The notes: generated by a model from the letters alone, not told the origin. Positions 1-12,655 are shown, counted from the stretch's first letter. The stretch: 64,000 nt of DNA from Perilla frutescens (GCA_026008535.1 BRKX01000002.1:59331170-59395169), one strand, 5' to 3'. Made by a program: numbers and translations.

Positions 1-2193
1 TATGGCAGCCAAGAAAACCTTGTCGGCATCACGAGCAGCACTCTGTAGGATGAAACAAAAGGTCAAATGATCGATGAGATCAGAAGGCCTCATTCAAGAA
101 AAAAATAATTCAACAACAATATCTTCAGTCTAGTGGTAGGGTAGAAGTAAATATTATTATTTTAAATTACATACCAAGCTGAACGTTTTGCCCGTTCATT
201 TTCAGTGCTAAGCAGGAAAGACAAGCTACTAAGCTGTAACTAAGAAATCTTAATATGAAAAGGAAAATATATTAATGCTTACCGGTCCGATATCTGCAAT
301 CAACTGAGCACGAAAAGAAAGTGCAAGGCCCCAATTATACAAGGCTCTCATATCACTCCCATCAATTGAGATGGCCACTCTGTACTTTCTTCCTGCCTTA
401 ATCAGTAGCTCTTCACATTCTTCACAAGCAACCACAAGAGCTGATCTAATCTCATCTTTATTAGCAAGTTGATCATCAAGTTTGTGGCCTGTTTTTCGCC
501 ACTCCTCAACTGAAAAGGGATCAGGCCTCACAAGTAGGGATCTCAAGTACCGGCTCATTCTCAGTTTTAGTTCTCCATGAAGGAGATATGTGTTCCCCAA
601 CTGGCCCACGGCCAATAAACTCATCGGCCTCATTTCTATTGCTTTTGAGAGTAGTATGGCAGACTTATCTAGTGCATGCTCGGCTCTACCATCATCAACT
701 CGTTGTGTCAAGTGCCCCTTCGCTTCTTTCAAAAGATCATTAGCTTCCGAAAGATATCTATTGAATTTTAAATCATCACCAAGTAATGAAGTTGAAGAAT
801 CAGAGGTATTCTCATACGAAGTTTCTTGATTGGCAAAGTTCGGTTCCTTTTTGGGCTTGAAAGCCCCATTCGCGAGAGCATATTTATGAGAATCTAGTAG
901 GTCTTCTTCTGTGTTTCCAAGATGCGAATAATTTCTGGTCGTGGTTCTGCTTTTCTGCTGGGAACCAGAAGCAGCTGAAGTTTTTATACGGTTCATATTG
1001 ATGCTAACATCCACAGAATCATACAAACTATTGTGAGATGACATTGTTTCAATCTCATCTTGATAATCTTTCGAATGAATTTGCTGATTGCTGAAGACTC
1101 TTGATGTGTTATTCTGGTAGGTATAAATTGTCTGGTCAAAAACTGCTTTGGCAGTATTATTTGTCTCAACAAAATTCTTCTTCTCATCTTCAAAATCCAT
1201 ATATTCCATTCCAGTACCATCAACATAATTTCCAACTCTATCTCGAGCTCTACTAGAGACATCAAAAGGGTTATCAATCATAGTAGGACTCACATTTTCC
1301 AAACTTCCACTTAATGCAGAACTTGGATTTCTTTCATTTGCAGAAGAAGCTAAGATGTTTTCTAGTTTTTTATTATTTACCTCCGCAGACACAAAGTCCA
1401 TCTTACCAGAGCCTCCAAGTTTACCAGACTTTGGATCATCTCCAAACAGAGCATTAAAATACCGAGAGAAATTCAACCCGTTTTCACCTGATTTCTTTCT
1501 TTTCCTACCAGACTCGTTATCAAAGCCTCCCTCCTTTTCTTGTTTACTACCTAATATACTCTCTACAAAATCTATAGTGTTTCGTAGAGGTACAGAGTCT
1601 ATAACTTCAATAAAGCTTTCTAAATCACGTAGTGTAACTCGATTCTGTTCAATGCTTCTTCTAATACCACTCTTCAGCTCAAAAACCCTCACGTAATACC
1701 GATTTAACTCCTCAATGCAACCTCTTAAAGATTCATCTGTTAGTTTTTTTCTATTTCCATTTAATTTCAATCCATTCAAGTGACCCCCTTTAACCAATCC
1801 AACTGAAAATCCAACAGCGAATACAATAGCAGAAGCTGGAAACACCATAATCCATGAAACCTTAACTCTAGAAATTGCCAGCGCACAAACAAATCCAAGC
1901 AGATACACAAATACGTACTTCTTATCACCAATTCCAGAGGAACTAAGAAGATTACGAAACTGATTTACCTCACCTGAGTCGACTGAGTTACCGGCGAGTT
2001 GAAAATCGTCCCAACCGCCGTAACTCAGAGGTTCGAGAGATGCGGCAGAGCATAGAGTCAGCGTGTTGAAACCAATTTTGGTGGGAATCCTGAGAAAGTC
2101 ATGCTTCTCACGAATTTGTGAGAAGTAGAGATTGGAAGGCGGGAGACGGGGAGGAAATCGAGAGAGGAGCTTCTGGTAAATTAGGGTTTGCAT
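1..2193 (-). CDS. Plastid-type membrane protein with TPR-like C-terminal region (5' part; gene runs off the left edge)
   Basis: Two exons are seen, complement(1..42, 283..2193). The start is ATG at 2193. The donor follows codon CCG at 283 (GTAAGC), and the acceptor TCCTACAG precedes 42, keeping phase 0, so the reading continues as SAARDADKVFLAAI into the left edge. Residues 1-50 look like a plastid transit peptide (few acidic residues, Ser-rich, ending near LCSAAS). Two hydrophobic segments lie at about 93-109 and 112-134, separated by a short basic turn, which suggests a membrane hairpin. A long hydrophilic, Ser/Asn-rich low-complexity stretch follows (about 200-480). From about 485 on, helical repeats rich in Leu and Ala resemble the TPR-like plastid proteins of land plants. 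I do not know a proven function. The gene model is strong, but the name is only family level. Confidence 0.8.
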
Positions 2194-4214
2194 AATGGGA
2201 TTTGGGGGAAGAATTATTCCGACATTTGATCGAAGCTGAAGTATGTTGTACTGTTCTTGGATGGTAATTGGTAGTGACTACTGACTAGTGTTGCGGTTAG
2301 TTTGTCCGTTTTGAACCTTTTCGTGAATTTCGGAAAAGACGAGGGCCTTTAATTCTTGTATATAAATTTATAAATAAATCCTTGTAATTCCCACAATAAC
2401 CTTAACTCGATCAAAATTCATTTGATTCTACTGAAACTGGGTCTTGGGTTTTAGAGTATAAGGTATGATTTGGGCTTCGATATGGACCAAAAAGAGAAGT
2501 AACCAGGGTTAATTGTAAGAACAAAAAACACCACCTCCCACTCTATTTATAATTTCAACCCTACTTTTAAAATATTATAATAATAACACCACCTTTCAAT
2601 TTATAGTAAAGTTGACACTTTCAAATTTTTCCAACGGGCAGAAATATAATGCGGACTTTTTTTTCAAGGTGTATATGAATTCCGATAAATTAAACGACTT
2701 GAAATATGAATTGTGGCCACATTGTAATTGAATTGAAAAATATTGTGGATTTCAATTATACTCAAAATATTTTTATGTTATTACACAAATAGGATATGGT
2801 TGGTTAGAAACATTCTTCACATATCTAAATAATTAATTACATTTAACATTTAAAAACATATAAATATCTATGGAGTTTTACCAGATATCACAACATCAAT
2901 TAATAAAAAAAATTTAAATTAGTAACCATGATTTTTGGTATAATTTTATTAATTTTCAAAGTACACGAATAAACGTTGATGTAAATCATCAATCCATTCA
3001 TCTCCACCTCCTCAACATCTACACAAGGGATAGATAGTTTTAAAGCACTAATGAGAATTGCAAACTATGATAAATGACTAATTAAAAGAATATTATAAGA
3101 AGTAATTTGAAGTGTTTTATGAAAATTTTATTCATAGATGCAAAACAACTATGACTCGATCATAATTATCATGGGGAAACGTAATCACTTGGAGTGAATA
3201 ATTCTTCTAATATTTTAGTAGGGAAGTGATTGACTCCAAAATCATAAGAATAACTTCAGAAAATGAATACATAAGAATGCAACCCATTACAATATTAAAT
3301 AACCTATAATTACAATATTATATAAGTAGAAATAATATTAATTAATAAAATAAACGATGAGCTTGACTATATATAAATGTGAAAAAGAAATTAAAGAAAT
3401 CGATTAAAAAGTGACAATATTAAATAAATAGAATTGATGCTAATTATCAAAATAAATGGTGGATTTGACGATGCACCTAAAAAACATTATGTAATAAAAG
3501 AAATAATTATAAAGGGTAGAAATAAAAGAAAATAACAAAAAGGGAAAAAAAAAGAAAAAATCAAAAGGGAAAAAAAGAACATTTCAAAAGGAAAACATTG
3601 AAAAAGAAAAAGAAGAAAAAATTTAATGTAAATATCAAAATAAATAGTGGCCTTGATAATAAAATGTACCTAAAAAATCTTAAGTATTAAAAGGAAAAAT
3701 TGGAAACAGGTAGATATAAAAGAAAAAAATTGAAACAAAAATGAAAAAAATAAATTTGTCCAGAGAGCACAATTTCTCATATTTTTCATGTTTTGGCACA
3801 GTTTCAGCAACTCTCACCCCCTTTTTTATCGGATAAAATTCTCTATTTCACTTTTCTCTATTTAATTTGGTGTCCCATTTTGAGTTTTGTTGGATTTTCA
3901 TCAATTTTTTTCTTTAATTTCAATTTGTTATGGTTTATTTAATTTTATAATTATTATTTATGGTTCATTCCACCCAATTAGAATTTATATTTATTTTTTA
4001 ATATTTATTTCTTATTTTTTAGTTAATATAATTGATGAATATAGTTAACTATTCCAAAAGTAGAGTATATAGTTTTCAAAAAATTTAATTTTTAGCAATA
4101 AATGTTAATTATGGTGTGTAATACTATAATAAAATTTATTTTTGTAATAAACATTTTTAAAATATTAAATTTCTTAGTGGGGCAAAATAGTGGGACATGA
4201 AAAGTGGGGTAGAT
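2194..4214. other. AT-rich intergenic spacer, no gene seen
   Basis: This is the upstream side of the TPR-like gene. It is very AT-rich, with A-rich and T-rich runs (3480-3760). No ORF with recognisable family features and no RNA gene was seen. Promoter elements for the minus-strand gene must lie just after 2193, but no clear TATA box could be fixed. Confidence 0.5.
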
Positions 4215-4345
4215 GATTTTATCCCCTTTTTTTGTACTCACACACCCCACATGTGGTATTGAGGATATTCGAACCCGTAACATTTGGTCTCAAAGCAATC
4301 TTACTCCACTACTAGGCCATCCCCACCGGGACGGATTTTATCCCC
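4215..4345 (-). mobile_element. tRNA-derived SINE (minus orientation) with target-site duplication
   Basis: Read on the minus strand, the body (4333 down to 4227) starts GGTGGGGATGGCCTAGTAG (box A-like) and carries GGGTTCGAATAT (box B-like) about 50 nt further. It ends TGAGTAC followed by an A-run. The flanks repeat GATTTTATCCCC at 4215-4226 and 4334-4345, as expected for target-primed insertion. It shares its layout and tail with the plus-strand copy at 16671-16783. It is not a tRNA gene, because no cloverleaf forms beyond the pol III promoter boxes. Confidence 0.8.
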
Positions 4346-4775
4346 CTTTTTTTATTCCTCCAAAGGACAAAATTGATCGATTCAATGTTGTCAAATAATA
4401 CATACTTATATATACTATATAAATACTTGCATCTAAAAGAAAATTGAAAATTAGTCTGAAAATTGATAAGCAAACATGCAAACTAGAATTTGTTTGGAAG
4501 AATTCGAAGATGTAATTCTATAATAATCCTACTATAATTAAAAGTAGGATAGTCTTGGTTTTATTTTCCCACCAAAACTATCCTACTTACCCAAAGCATA
4601 AAATTAGTATTGAAATTGAAATACTTAATATAAAGTTAAAATAAATTATTAGTAAATAGATTTTTAATAATATATCTAACATGATTTCCCTAAATAACAT
4701 GCAATCAATTAGGAGTAATATATAATGACACGTTATTTTAATGTTTTACTATAATTTTCTGTTTTAACAATTAAT

Positions 4776-4996
4776 TATATAATATTCAAAATTTTCATTA
4801 TTTAATTTAATAATAATATATTCGTTCAATTTTAAAGCTATAATTATTCATTCACATAGAAAAAATTATTTAATTTGTGGGATTGTATATAATATTCAAA
4901 ATTTTCATTATTTAATTTAATAATAATATATTCGTTCAATTTTAAAGTTATAATTATTCATTCACATAGAAAATTTATTCAATTTGTGGGATTGTG
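4776..4996. repeat. Two-unit tandem direct repeat, 110-bp period
   Basis: The unit at 4776-4885 is repeated at 4886-4996 with few changes. Both start TATATAATATTCAAAATTTT and both end in AATTTGTGGGATTGT. This is a simple local tandem duplication in AT-rich spacer. Confidence 0.85.
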
Positions 4997-5086
4997 GCGC
5001 ATGCAACTAGCTCAAGTAATTAATCACCATTCATTACAATATATGATTTCCATCAATAGTTCAATATCTAATGGTTTAACAATGGA

Positions 5087-5921
5087 TTAACGACGGACTC
5101 AGTCCGTCGTTAAATGAAAATAATAATAATAATAATAAATATTATTTTTTATCTATTATTTATTTTTTCATTAACCATTATTTAATATTAGATTATTTTA
5201 ATTAATTTTCTCAAATATTATATATTTATGTTTATATCATGTATAATAAATATATATACGTATGAAATTGTTATCCTTCATTTATTTAATTATCTATTAT
5301 AATCTTTTAATATTGTAAATTAAAATATAATTATATTAAATTATTTATTTAATATTACATTATTTTAATTAATTTTCTCAAATATTATATATTTAGAATT
5401 CATAATATTTACAAAAATAAAATTAAAGTGATAAAAATTATAAAAATAAAAAATTATTAAATAAATGTTTTAATTTAATTATATTTTCAAAATATTATAA
5501 TATTATATAAATATTAAAAAATAAAAAAATAAAAAAAATTCGAAAATATTAAATAAATTAAAAGAATAAAATAATTTTAAAAATTAAAAATATTGAAAAT
5601 ATTAATTTTAAATTAATCTTTAATTCTTAATTGTGAAATAAAAAAAATTAAAAATTAAAAAAATCAAAAAGAAAATCCGTCGCTAATTTTTTTTTAAAAA
5701 AATTAACAATGGATTTTTCCGTCACTAACGTAGTGACGGAAAAATCCGTCGTTAATGTAAAAAAATAAAAATATTAAATTCAATGTTTAACGACGGATTT
5801 TTCTCGAAAAAAGTTATCGTTAAAAGTCTTAATCACAATCCATCGTTAATCTGTCAATGTTTTAGCGACGGAATAAAATTCTTCGTTAAGTCCGTCGTTA
5901 AATCGCGATTTTCTTGTATTG
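5087..5921. mobile_element. CACTA-like non-autonomous element or end fragment (copy 1)
   Basis: CGTCGTTAA / TTAACGACGG motifs recur in both orientations at 5087-5113, about 5676, 5748, 5790, 5865 and 5901. These look like the subterminal repeats of CACTA (En/Spm) elements. The right end reads AAATCGCGATTTTCTTGTATTG, the reverse complement of a CACTACAAGAAAA-type terminus with one changed base. Two near-perfect palindromes are visible (5087-5113 and about 5703-5757). No transposase is present, and no matching CACTA terminus was found on the left. Confidence 0.55.
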
Positions 5922-7194
5922 TTATAACCGTCTATAGTTAGTGTATATTTAATTAGTCAAATTTACCTTACTTATATTATTTTTTCGAAAGGTAGAATCT
6001 TCCTTATTTATGAGTATTATTTTTGGTAATAATTTTAATTAATCGAATTTCAAAATGAATTAAAAATCATGCATATTGGAGTCATTTCCTCTTTAAATAA
6101 GAATAAGATTGTTATTTCGACATTGTACTCTTCTTTAACAAGCCCTTTCGTCTTCAGAGCATCATATTAGCACGCCCCCATGAAGATCCATTCAAGATTT
6201 GAATACAATATGATCAAATCTCTTAATGGTGATTTTCTTCTACAAAATCTCACCGAAGGACACGAAATTGTCAAAGATGAGGACTAAAAATAATCTTATT
6301 TATAATGTATCTCTTTTATTGTACCACTAGTTATTCTTTTTTATGTTTGTGATTCTTGCGTTTTATTATTTATTAGTGCAAGTATAGTTGAACTTTATTT
6401 GATCTCTATCATAGTTTAAATATGTTTTATATAAAGCCCCACATTGATTTTGTTGGAATGGATGAGTTATGTAGCACAACTATTTATATCAATTGAAATA
6501 TATTTAATTATTGTAAAAAAAATATTATAGTACATTTACTTGTATGAATCGTGATATGATTCATATAAACTATAATACGTTTAATTAGTTCAAAATTTTC
6601 TACAAGTTTTATTTTAATGCAATGATCATATTTATTTCTTTAATTTTGTGTAAATTTTTTAAAATATAATATATTAATGAAATATATATGTTTGTGGTAT
6701 CAGCAATTAACCATAACCTTAACAATAAATTATAAAAATTGACAATTAACTATACAATTATCCATGATTATATGTTTAGGATTATAATTTCAAAACTCAT
6801 ATCAATCCTTGAAATATTCATTAATATGAATCTCTTAGTCAACTACCACTAAATCACAATACTCATGGAGTCGTGGTAATTAAAAATTATGTTAATTCAG
6901 GTTGTGTTTAATTTGTAAAATACATAGTGATTTGTCAATTGTGATATTTAAACTATTAAATAGTTGGAAGTAAATGGTCTTTTCTTTTATAAAGCCCAAA
7001 GCAATCGTATCTGAGTCAATGGTTTGTCAATTGTGATATTTAAACTATTAAATAACATAAACATTCCATTTAGAAAGATGAAAACATCATAACAAAATAA
7101 TCGTATCTGAGTCAATGGTCTTTTCTTTTATAAAATCCAAAGAGAAAATTGACACATATATATTATATTAAAAGAGATACAGTTAAGTCATATG
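5922..7194. other. AT-rich spacer with a short local direct repeat (6931-7145)
   Basis: No gene is seen. Within it, TTTGTCAATTGTGATATTTA recurs at 6931 and 7023, ATCGTATCTGAGTCAATGG at about 7006 and 7099, and the run ATGGTCTTTTCTTTTATAAA at about 6974 and 7117. A segment of roughly 92 bp was therefore duplicated and rearranged just upstream of the copia insertion. Confidence 0.7.
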
Positions 7195-7463
7195 TGTTAG
7201 AGTATATGGTTCATTTCTATTGGGCTTCTAATTATTCAGCATTGGGCCCAGACTGCCCGGCCCACCGAGAAGGCCCATCTCCCACAACCCTAAGTCACCG
7301 ACCTATTTATTAGGTGTCTCACTCTGATTTACACACAGTTCTCATTCAAGTTTTGAGCCATTTGTCGGCTTCGATCTAGACTAGTAACTCTTTGGTTTGT
7401 TCCAGTTCCTTGCTGGAAGCTGTAATAGTTGGTAGCGATCAAACGTTGTATAGATCCCTAACA
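7195..7463 (+). repeat. 5' LTR of copia copy 1 (shortened, 269 bp)
   Basis: It begins TGTTAGAGTATATGG and ends GATCCCTAACA. Compared with the 3' LTR it lacks about 285 internal bp, including the whole GA tract; the junction is at CTCATT|CAAG near 7350. Outside that gap I count eight transitions and one small indel against the 3' LTR, so insertion was not recent. Confidence 0.9.
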
Positions 7464-7464
7464 G

Positions 7465-7476
7465 TGGTGTCAGTAG
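7465..7476 (+). other. Primer-binding site of copia copy 1
   Basis: TGGTGTCAGTAG begins two bases after the LTR end. It matches the plant copia PBS for initiator tRNA-Met (TGGTATCAGAGC) with a few changes, which would weaken priming. Confidence 0.65.
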
Positions 7477-8043
7477 ACGTCGGGGTTATATTTGAATACC
7501 GCCGGTCGTCGCTGCTGGCTGAAATTCGTCATCTCCGAATGGACATCAAAGGTAAAATGGTGTTCCCTTCTTCTAGGGCACCGCTCTGGTAAATTGGTTG
7601 ATCATCTCTGTATTCTTCATTCCTTAGTGGCGTGAGGGCCTATAAGCTTGGTATCTGCTATTTGCCTCTGTGTGTTTCTTAGATCTTGGTCTGTTGGCTT
7701 GGATCTAGGGTTTCTTTCGTTGATCTTGGTTTGTCTTTCGTTGTTCTTTGTGTTTTTCTGGTTCAGATTTGTGTGATCTGTCGGAGTTCTGGTGAACTCC
7801 TTATTGAATCTCTTTGTTGAGATTCGTGACTGTTTCTCGAAAATTTTACTTGGATGTGCCTTGGATTTTGTGTGACCCCCTGTGCCCCCGTTCAAACAGG
7901 TGATTGTGAACTGGGCTCTCGCCTTACTCCGTTAAAGGCTCGTGTCTAGTGAGTGCTCTGCGTTCCAAGTCTCTATTGCTTTCTTGTGTTCCTTTGCTTT
8001 TCTTGGCTTCTTTGTTATTTCTTATCATCTGTGTGTGCGCAAA
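7477..8043 (+). other. Untranslated leader of copia copy 1
   Basis: This is the 567-bp leader between PBS and gag, T/G-rich, with no coding sense on the plus strand. Long minus-strand frames here are chance openings, not genes. Confidence 0.6.
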
Positions 8044-8892
8044 ATGGCTTCGAATGTGTATTGCATGCTCTCTTTTAATGGGAAAAATGACTTTAGCATT
8101 TGGAAATAAAAAATCAAATGTGTTTTGATTCAGGAACGTGTGGTAAAGGCCATTTCTGGTGCTTATGATGAGTCTGACAATCCTGCTAAACGTGTTGAAA
8201 TGAATGAGCTTGCGTGTTCTACTATTATGCTTAATCTTAGTGATTCTGTGATTAGGAAGATGGGTGAGTTGACTTCTGCCAAGGATTTGTGGGAGAAACT
8301 TGAAACTACCTATACTGAAACTTCTTTTGCTAATCGCATGCATCTTCTTGAAAAATTGTTTAAGTTCAAACTTGATTTGTCTAAGGATATTGATGAAAAT
8401 ATTGACCTGTTCTCTAAACTGGTGCAAGACATTAAGCTTTCTGGGGACAAAACAGTTGATAACTATACTAATATTGCCCTGTTGAATGCCATTCCTGATT
8501 CTTTTTCTGATGTTAAGGCTGTCATTAAGTATGGTAGGGATAATGCCTATGTTGATCTTATCATTAGTTCTCTTAAATCTAAGGAATTGGAGGTGTTGGA
8601 ATCTGGGGAGGGAGGTCAGGGTAATAAGGTTATGCATGCTAGGGGGAGGGAGAAAAATAAGACTCCTAACAACTCTGAAAATGGCAATAAGAAAAAAAAG
8701 GGTAGGTCCAGGTCTAAGTCAAGGTCAAGGCAAGCTAGAAAATGTTATAACTATGGTAAACCTGATCATTACATTAAAGATTGTCCTCTGCCTAAGAAAA
8801 AAGGCAAAACTGATAATGATCATGCAAATGTTGCTACTGGTTATACATTCCTCACGAGTTGTTGTTCATTCTGCTTCTTCTTCTATGTGTGA
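8044..8892 (+). pseudogene. gag remnant of copia copy 1
   Basis: The natural start is ATG at 8044 (MASNVYCMLSFNGKNDF). An in-frame TAA follows FSIWK at about 8107, and the frame then stays open to 8892. The N-terminal half matches the UBN2-type gag fold of plant copia elements (DLWEKLETTY, LNAIPDSF). A basic KKKGRSRSKSRSRQ stretch precedes a zinc knuckle, CYNYGKPDHYIKDC, in which the second cysteine of the CX2CX4HX4C pattern is Tyr. The frame shifts near 8850 so that protease lies in another frame. Confidence 0.9.
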
Positions 8893-9345
8893 AACAGAAT
8901 GGTTGATTGACTCTGGTTGTACCTTCCATATTTCCCCTTTTAAGAATATTTTCTCTTCCTTTAAGGAACTTGAAAATGGATTTGTTTCCATAGCTAATGA
9001 GAAAAAGTGTAAAATAATGGAAATAGGCACTGTCTGTTTGAAGTTTAGATCTGGCACTGAAATAATCTTGAAAAATGTGAGATATGTTCCTGATTTATGC
9101 TATAATTTGTTGTTTTGTGCTACTCTGGAAGATTATGGTTTTGAGGGAAGGTGGGGTCAGGGTCAAATGAAAATTCTTAAGGGTTCTTTAGTAGTGTTTT
9201 AAGCTCTTAAGCAAAATAACCTGTATATCTGCCACACTGAACTTGTTCCTTCTGTGCATGCTGTGAAACATGATCATACACTATTATGGCATAACAGGCT
9301 TGGTCACATGAGTAATAAAGGCCTTCAACTTCTTAAAAAATGATG
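8850..9345 (+). pseudogene. Protease and gag-pre-integrase remnant of copia copy 1
   Basis: The frame after the shift reads EWLIDSGCTFHISP, the aspartic protease active-site motif (DSG). It continues through RYVPDLCYNLL to a stop at 9200-9202 after KGSLVVF. The following stretch still encodes LLWHNRLGHMSNKGLQLL, the gag-pre-integrase (HHCC-like) motif just ahead of integrase, ending in a stop at about 9343. Confidence 0.85.
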
Positions 9346-10050
9346 ACATGTTTGGTTCTAATGTTGTGCCAGTCTCTACCTTTCTGTGATGCCTGTATTT
9401 TTGGTAAACAACATAAAGTGCAATTTCCTGTTTCTGTTTCCCTAAATGTGTCTAAATGTACTGAGATTCTTGAATATATACATGCTGATGTTTGGGGTCC
9501 TGCCATTGAGACAACTCATGGTGGCAATAGATTTTTTCTGTCCATTATTGATGATTTCTCTAGGAAGGTTTGGGTTTTTTTGATGAGGTATAAGTCTCAG
9601 GTGTTTGAAAAATTCAAATCTTGGAAATCTATGATTGAAAATCAAACTGGCAAGCATGTTAAAATTCTTAGGACAGATAATGGCCTTGATATATGTAATA
9701 CCCAACTTGATTCTTTGTGTGAACAATCTGGTATTAAGAGGCACAAAACTGTTCTTTATACTCCCCAACAAAATGGTGTTGCAGAGCGCATGGATAGTGC
9801 ATTATCAGAAAGGGTGAGGAGTATGAGACAATTATCTGGTCTTTCTAAGAAGTTTTGGGGTGAAGCTTTGTGCACCGCTGCCTATTTGATTAATAGATCT
9901 CCTTCTGTCTCTTTAAAGGGACAATGCCCTGAATCTGTATTTACAGGAAAACTTATTGATATTTCTAATTTGATAGTGTTTGGTTGTGCTGTATACATGC
10001 ACTTAAAGGGTGATAAACTTGAACCTAGGTCTAAAAGTGTGTCTTCCTAA
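9346..10050 (+). pseudogene. Integrase remnant of copia copy 1
   Basis: The longest uninterrupted domain starts with the zinc-binding remainder CDACIFGKQHK. The core follows with HADVWGP (first Asp), RTDNGLD (second Asp) and QQNGVAER (region of the catalytic Glu). FGCAVYMH and a stop at 10050 mark its end. The catalytic triad looks present, but the domain is separated by frameshifts from the flanking domains. Copia order (integrase before RT) is clear. Confidence 0.9.
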
Positions 10051-10253
10051 GTTACCCTGAAAGAGTTAAGGGCTATAGATTGTGGGTTAGGGAAGAACCT
10101 GGTTTTAAAACTATTGTCAGTAGGGATGCTGTGTTTAATGAAACTGATTTCCGCTGTTTACATGGCAACTTAACTCCTTCCGATCCTTCTTCTTCTTATA
10201 CTATTTCTTTTGAGGTGGAGCCCCAGTCTGTGTTGTTTCCCCTGTTCCCTTGA

Positions 10254-11600
10254 ATGATCCTAATGATACTGTTAATGCTCCTAATGACTTGCATGATGTG
10301 TCTGCTAGTGATCATTTCTTCTTCTGAACATGGTGTTGTGTCTGAAACTGAATCTGAACCTCAATCTTCTGATCATAGTAATCTGCAAAACTATCAACTT
10401 GCTAGGGACAGAGTTAGAAGACCTATTGTAAGACCCATAAGATATGTTGACTGCAACTTATTTGAGTTTGTTTACAATGTATATGAGTGCCTAGATAGCA
10501 ATGAACCTAAGACTTATAAACAGGCAATGAAAAATGCTAAGTCTGGTAAATGGCTTGTTGTTATGGAACATGAAATGAGATCCTTGCAGGTGAATAAAAC
10601 TTAGGAACTTGTTCCTAAGCCTACTCATTGTTCAGTGGTTGATTGTAGGTGGCTTTACAAGATAAAGCCTGAACTGAATTCAGCAAGATACAAAGCCAGA
10701 TTGGTGGCTAAAGGCTTCACTCAAAGAGGGGAATAGATTATACTGAAATTTTTGCTCATGTAGTTAAGTTTACAACTGTTCGCATTATGCTTGCTCTTGT
10801 TGCTCAATATAATTGGGAATTAAAATAAATGAATATTACTACAACATTTCTTCATGGTGATTTAGATAAAACCTATCTACATTAATCAACCTGAAGGTTT
10901 TGTTGACTGTTCTAAACCTGATTATGTGTGTCTTTTAAGAAAGTACATGTATGGTTTAAAACAGTCCCCTAGGTAGTGGAATATAAAATTTGATAATTGT
11001 ATGAAATCTTTGAAGTTCATAAGAAGTGCATATGATCATTGCCTTTACTTTAAAGATGTGAATATTGTGCCTATGTTTCTGTTGATATATGTAGATGATA
11101 TGTTGTTAGTAAGTCCCTGTAATGAAACTATAAAACATGTTCAAAAATGTCTTTATGATAATTTTGAGATGAAGGATTTAGGGGATGCCAAAAAGATTCT
11201 TGGCATGAGTATAATAAGGGATAGGAAGAATAACAAACTTGTTTTGAGTCAGTCAAGTTATGTTGAAAAGATATTAGCTAAGTTTGCTATGTCTGATGCT
11301 AAATCTGTCCCTGTTTCCCTTGCTTTCCATTTTGTCTTAAGTAAGGATCAGTCTCCTAAGACTGATTCTGAAATAAATGCTATGAGAAAGGTGTCTTACT
11401 CCAATGCAATAGGATTTGTGATGTACCTTATAGTAAGTGCCAGGCCAAATATAGCCTATGCAGTTAGCTGCCTTAGCAGGTATATGTCTAACCCTAGTAT
11501 GCCCCATTGGGAAGCTCTTAATTGGTTAATGAGGTATTTGAAACATTCTGTTAATGTGGGGGGCTCTGTTTCTCTAAGCATGTTAATGGGGGAGTTTTAT
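10254..11600 (+). pseudogene. Reverse transcriptase remnant of copia copy 1
   Basis: Linker sequence (LARDRVRRPIVRP, then ANSGKW-like SGKWLVVMEHEMRSL) leads into RT motifs. WLYKIKP, YKARLVAKGFTQ and MYGLKQSPR are seen in broken frames between 10605 and 10980, with at least three stops. The frame then opens from 11001 with LLIYVDDMLLVS (YVDD catalytic motif), DLGDAKKILGM and RPNIAYAVSCLSRYM. The N-terminal half is therefore not translatable as one unit. Confidence 0.9.
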
Positions 11601-12061
11601 CTGGTTATGTTGATTCCAATTATGCTAATGATAGGGACAATAGGAAGTCTACAACATCCTATGTGTTTACCTTGTGTGGATCTTGCATAAGTTGGAAGTC
11701 ACAGTTACAACACATTGTTGCTTTGTCTACTACAGAGTCTGAATATGTTGCTATAATTGAATGCATGAAAGAGGCTATATGGCTTAAAGGTGTTATGTCT
11801 GAAATAGGTTTCTTAAAGGATAAAGTGACTGTGTTTTTATATAGTCAGTCTGCTATTCAGTTGTGCAAGAATCATGTCTTTCATGATAGAACTAAACATA
11901 TTGATGTGAGGTTTCATTTTATAAGAGATGTTGTAGATAAGCAACTTGTGTGTCTTGAAAAGATCCATACTGATTTAAATCCTGCTGATATAGGAACTAA
12001 GTGTCTTCTTGTTGAAAAGCATGTTTCCAGCATGAAAATTCTTAATTTTGATCCTGGTTAG
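11601..12061 (+). pseudogene. RNase H remnant of copia copy 1
   Basis: Motifs SWKSQLQHIVALSTTESEY, EAIWLKG, HDRTKHIDVRFHFIR and LNPADIGTK are those of the copia RNase H and C-terminal end. The usual CDSQSAI acidic residue is replaced by Tyr (YSQSAIQL), so a catalytic Asp is lost. A frame shift separates it from RT at about 11570-11690. Confidence 0.88.
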
Positions 12062-12480
12062 TTTGTTTTGCAGGTGATCCTTCTCTAATATGGAAGATGG
12101 GTTTCAACAATAATCAGAAGATTTCTATCTTACTTTGTGTGAGTTTAGAGGTTATAATTGTTGTTGAAGTTCCATCTTCTGTACTAGACAAGGAAGAAGG
12201 TTACTTCTGTTATGGTTAGCAGTCACTTCTTACTTTGTGTATGATATGTGATTGTTACTGTAATAGAAGTAATGTGAACTAAGGTGATTGCCCCTGGTTA
12301 TTGCCTTTGGTTAGTTTACCTCAGCTCTGACTTTGTGTTAGAGCATGGCCAAGACTGTGTGTCTGGTCTACCCCAAAATGTAGCTGTCTTTGTGATTCCT
12401 ACATGGGGGTAATAGCGATGATGACAAAAGAACAAAGCTCCTTCACTGTGGAATAAACCCAAATGTGCCAAGGTGGAGAA
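12062..12480 (+). other. 3' untranslated part and polypurine tract of copia copy 1
   Basis: This is non-coding sequence between the RNase H stop and the 3' LTR. It ends in the purine run AAGGTGGAGAA (12470-12480) immediately before TGTTAG, the expected position of the plus-strand primer. Confidence 0.8.
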
Positions 12481-12655
12481 TGTTAGAGTATATGGCTCAT
12501 TTCTATTGGGCTTCTAATTATTCAGCATTGGGCCCAGACTGCCCGGCCCACCGAGAAACATCTCCCACAGCCTTAAGTCACCGACCTATTTATTAGGTGC
12601 CTCACTCCGATTTACACACAGTTCTCATTTGAGTGTGTGAGCGGCTAGGGTTTTG

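Noticed and set aside
590..829. Plus-strand frame of 79 codons, and others at 1355-1696
   Set aside because: Antisense shadows of the long TPR-like protein exon.
4253..4333. tRNA-like sequence with a TTCGAA box
   Set aside because: Box A and box B are present, but no acceptor stem or cloverleaf forms, and flanking duplications show it is a SINE.
7924..8637. A 237-codon minus-strand frame (and its copy at 22341-23054)
   Set aside because: It is antisense to copia gag. Its composition reflects the reverse strand of a real coding region, and it has no family features.
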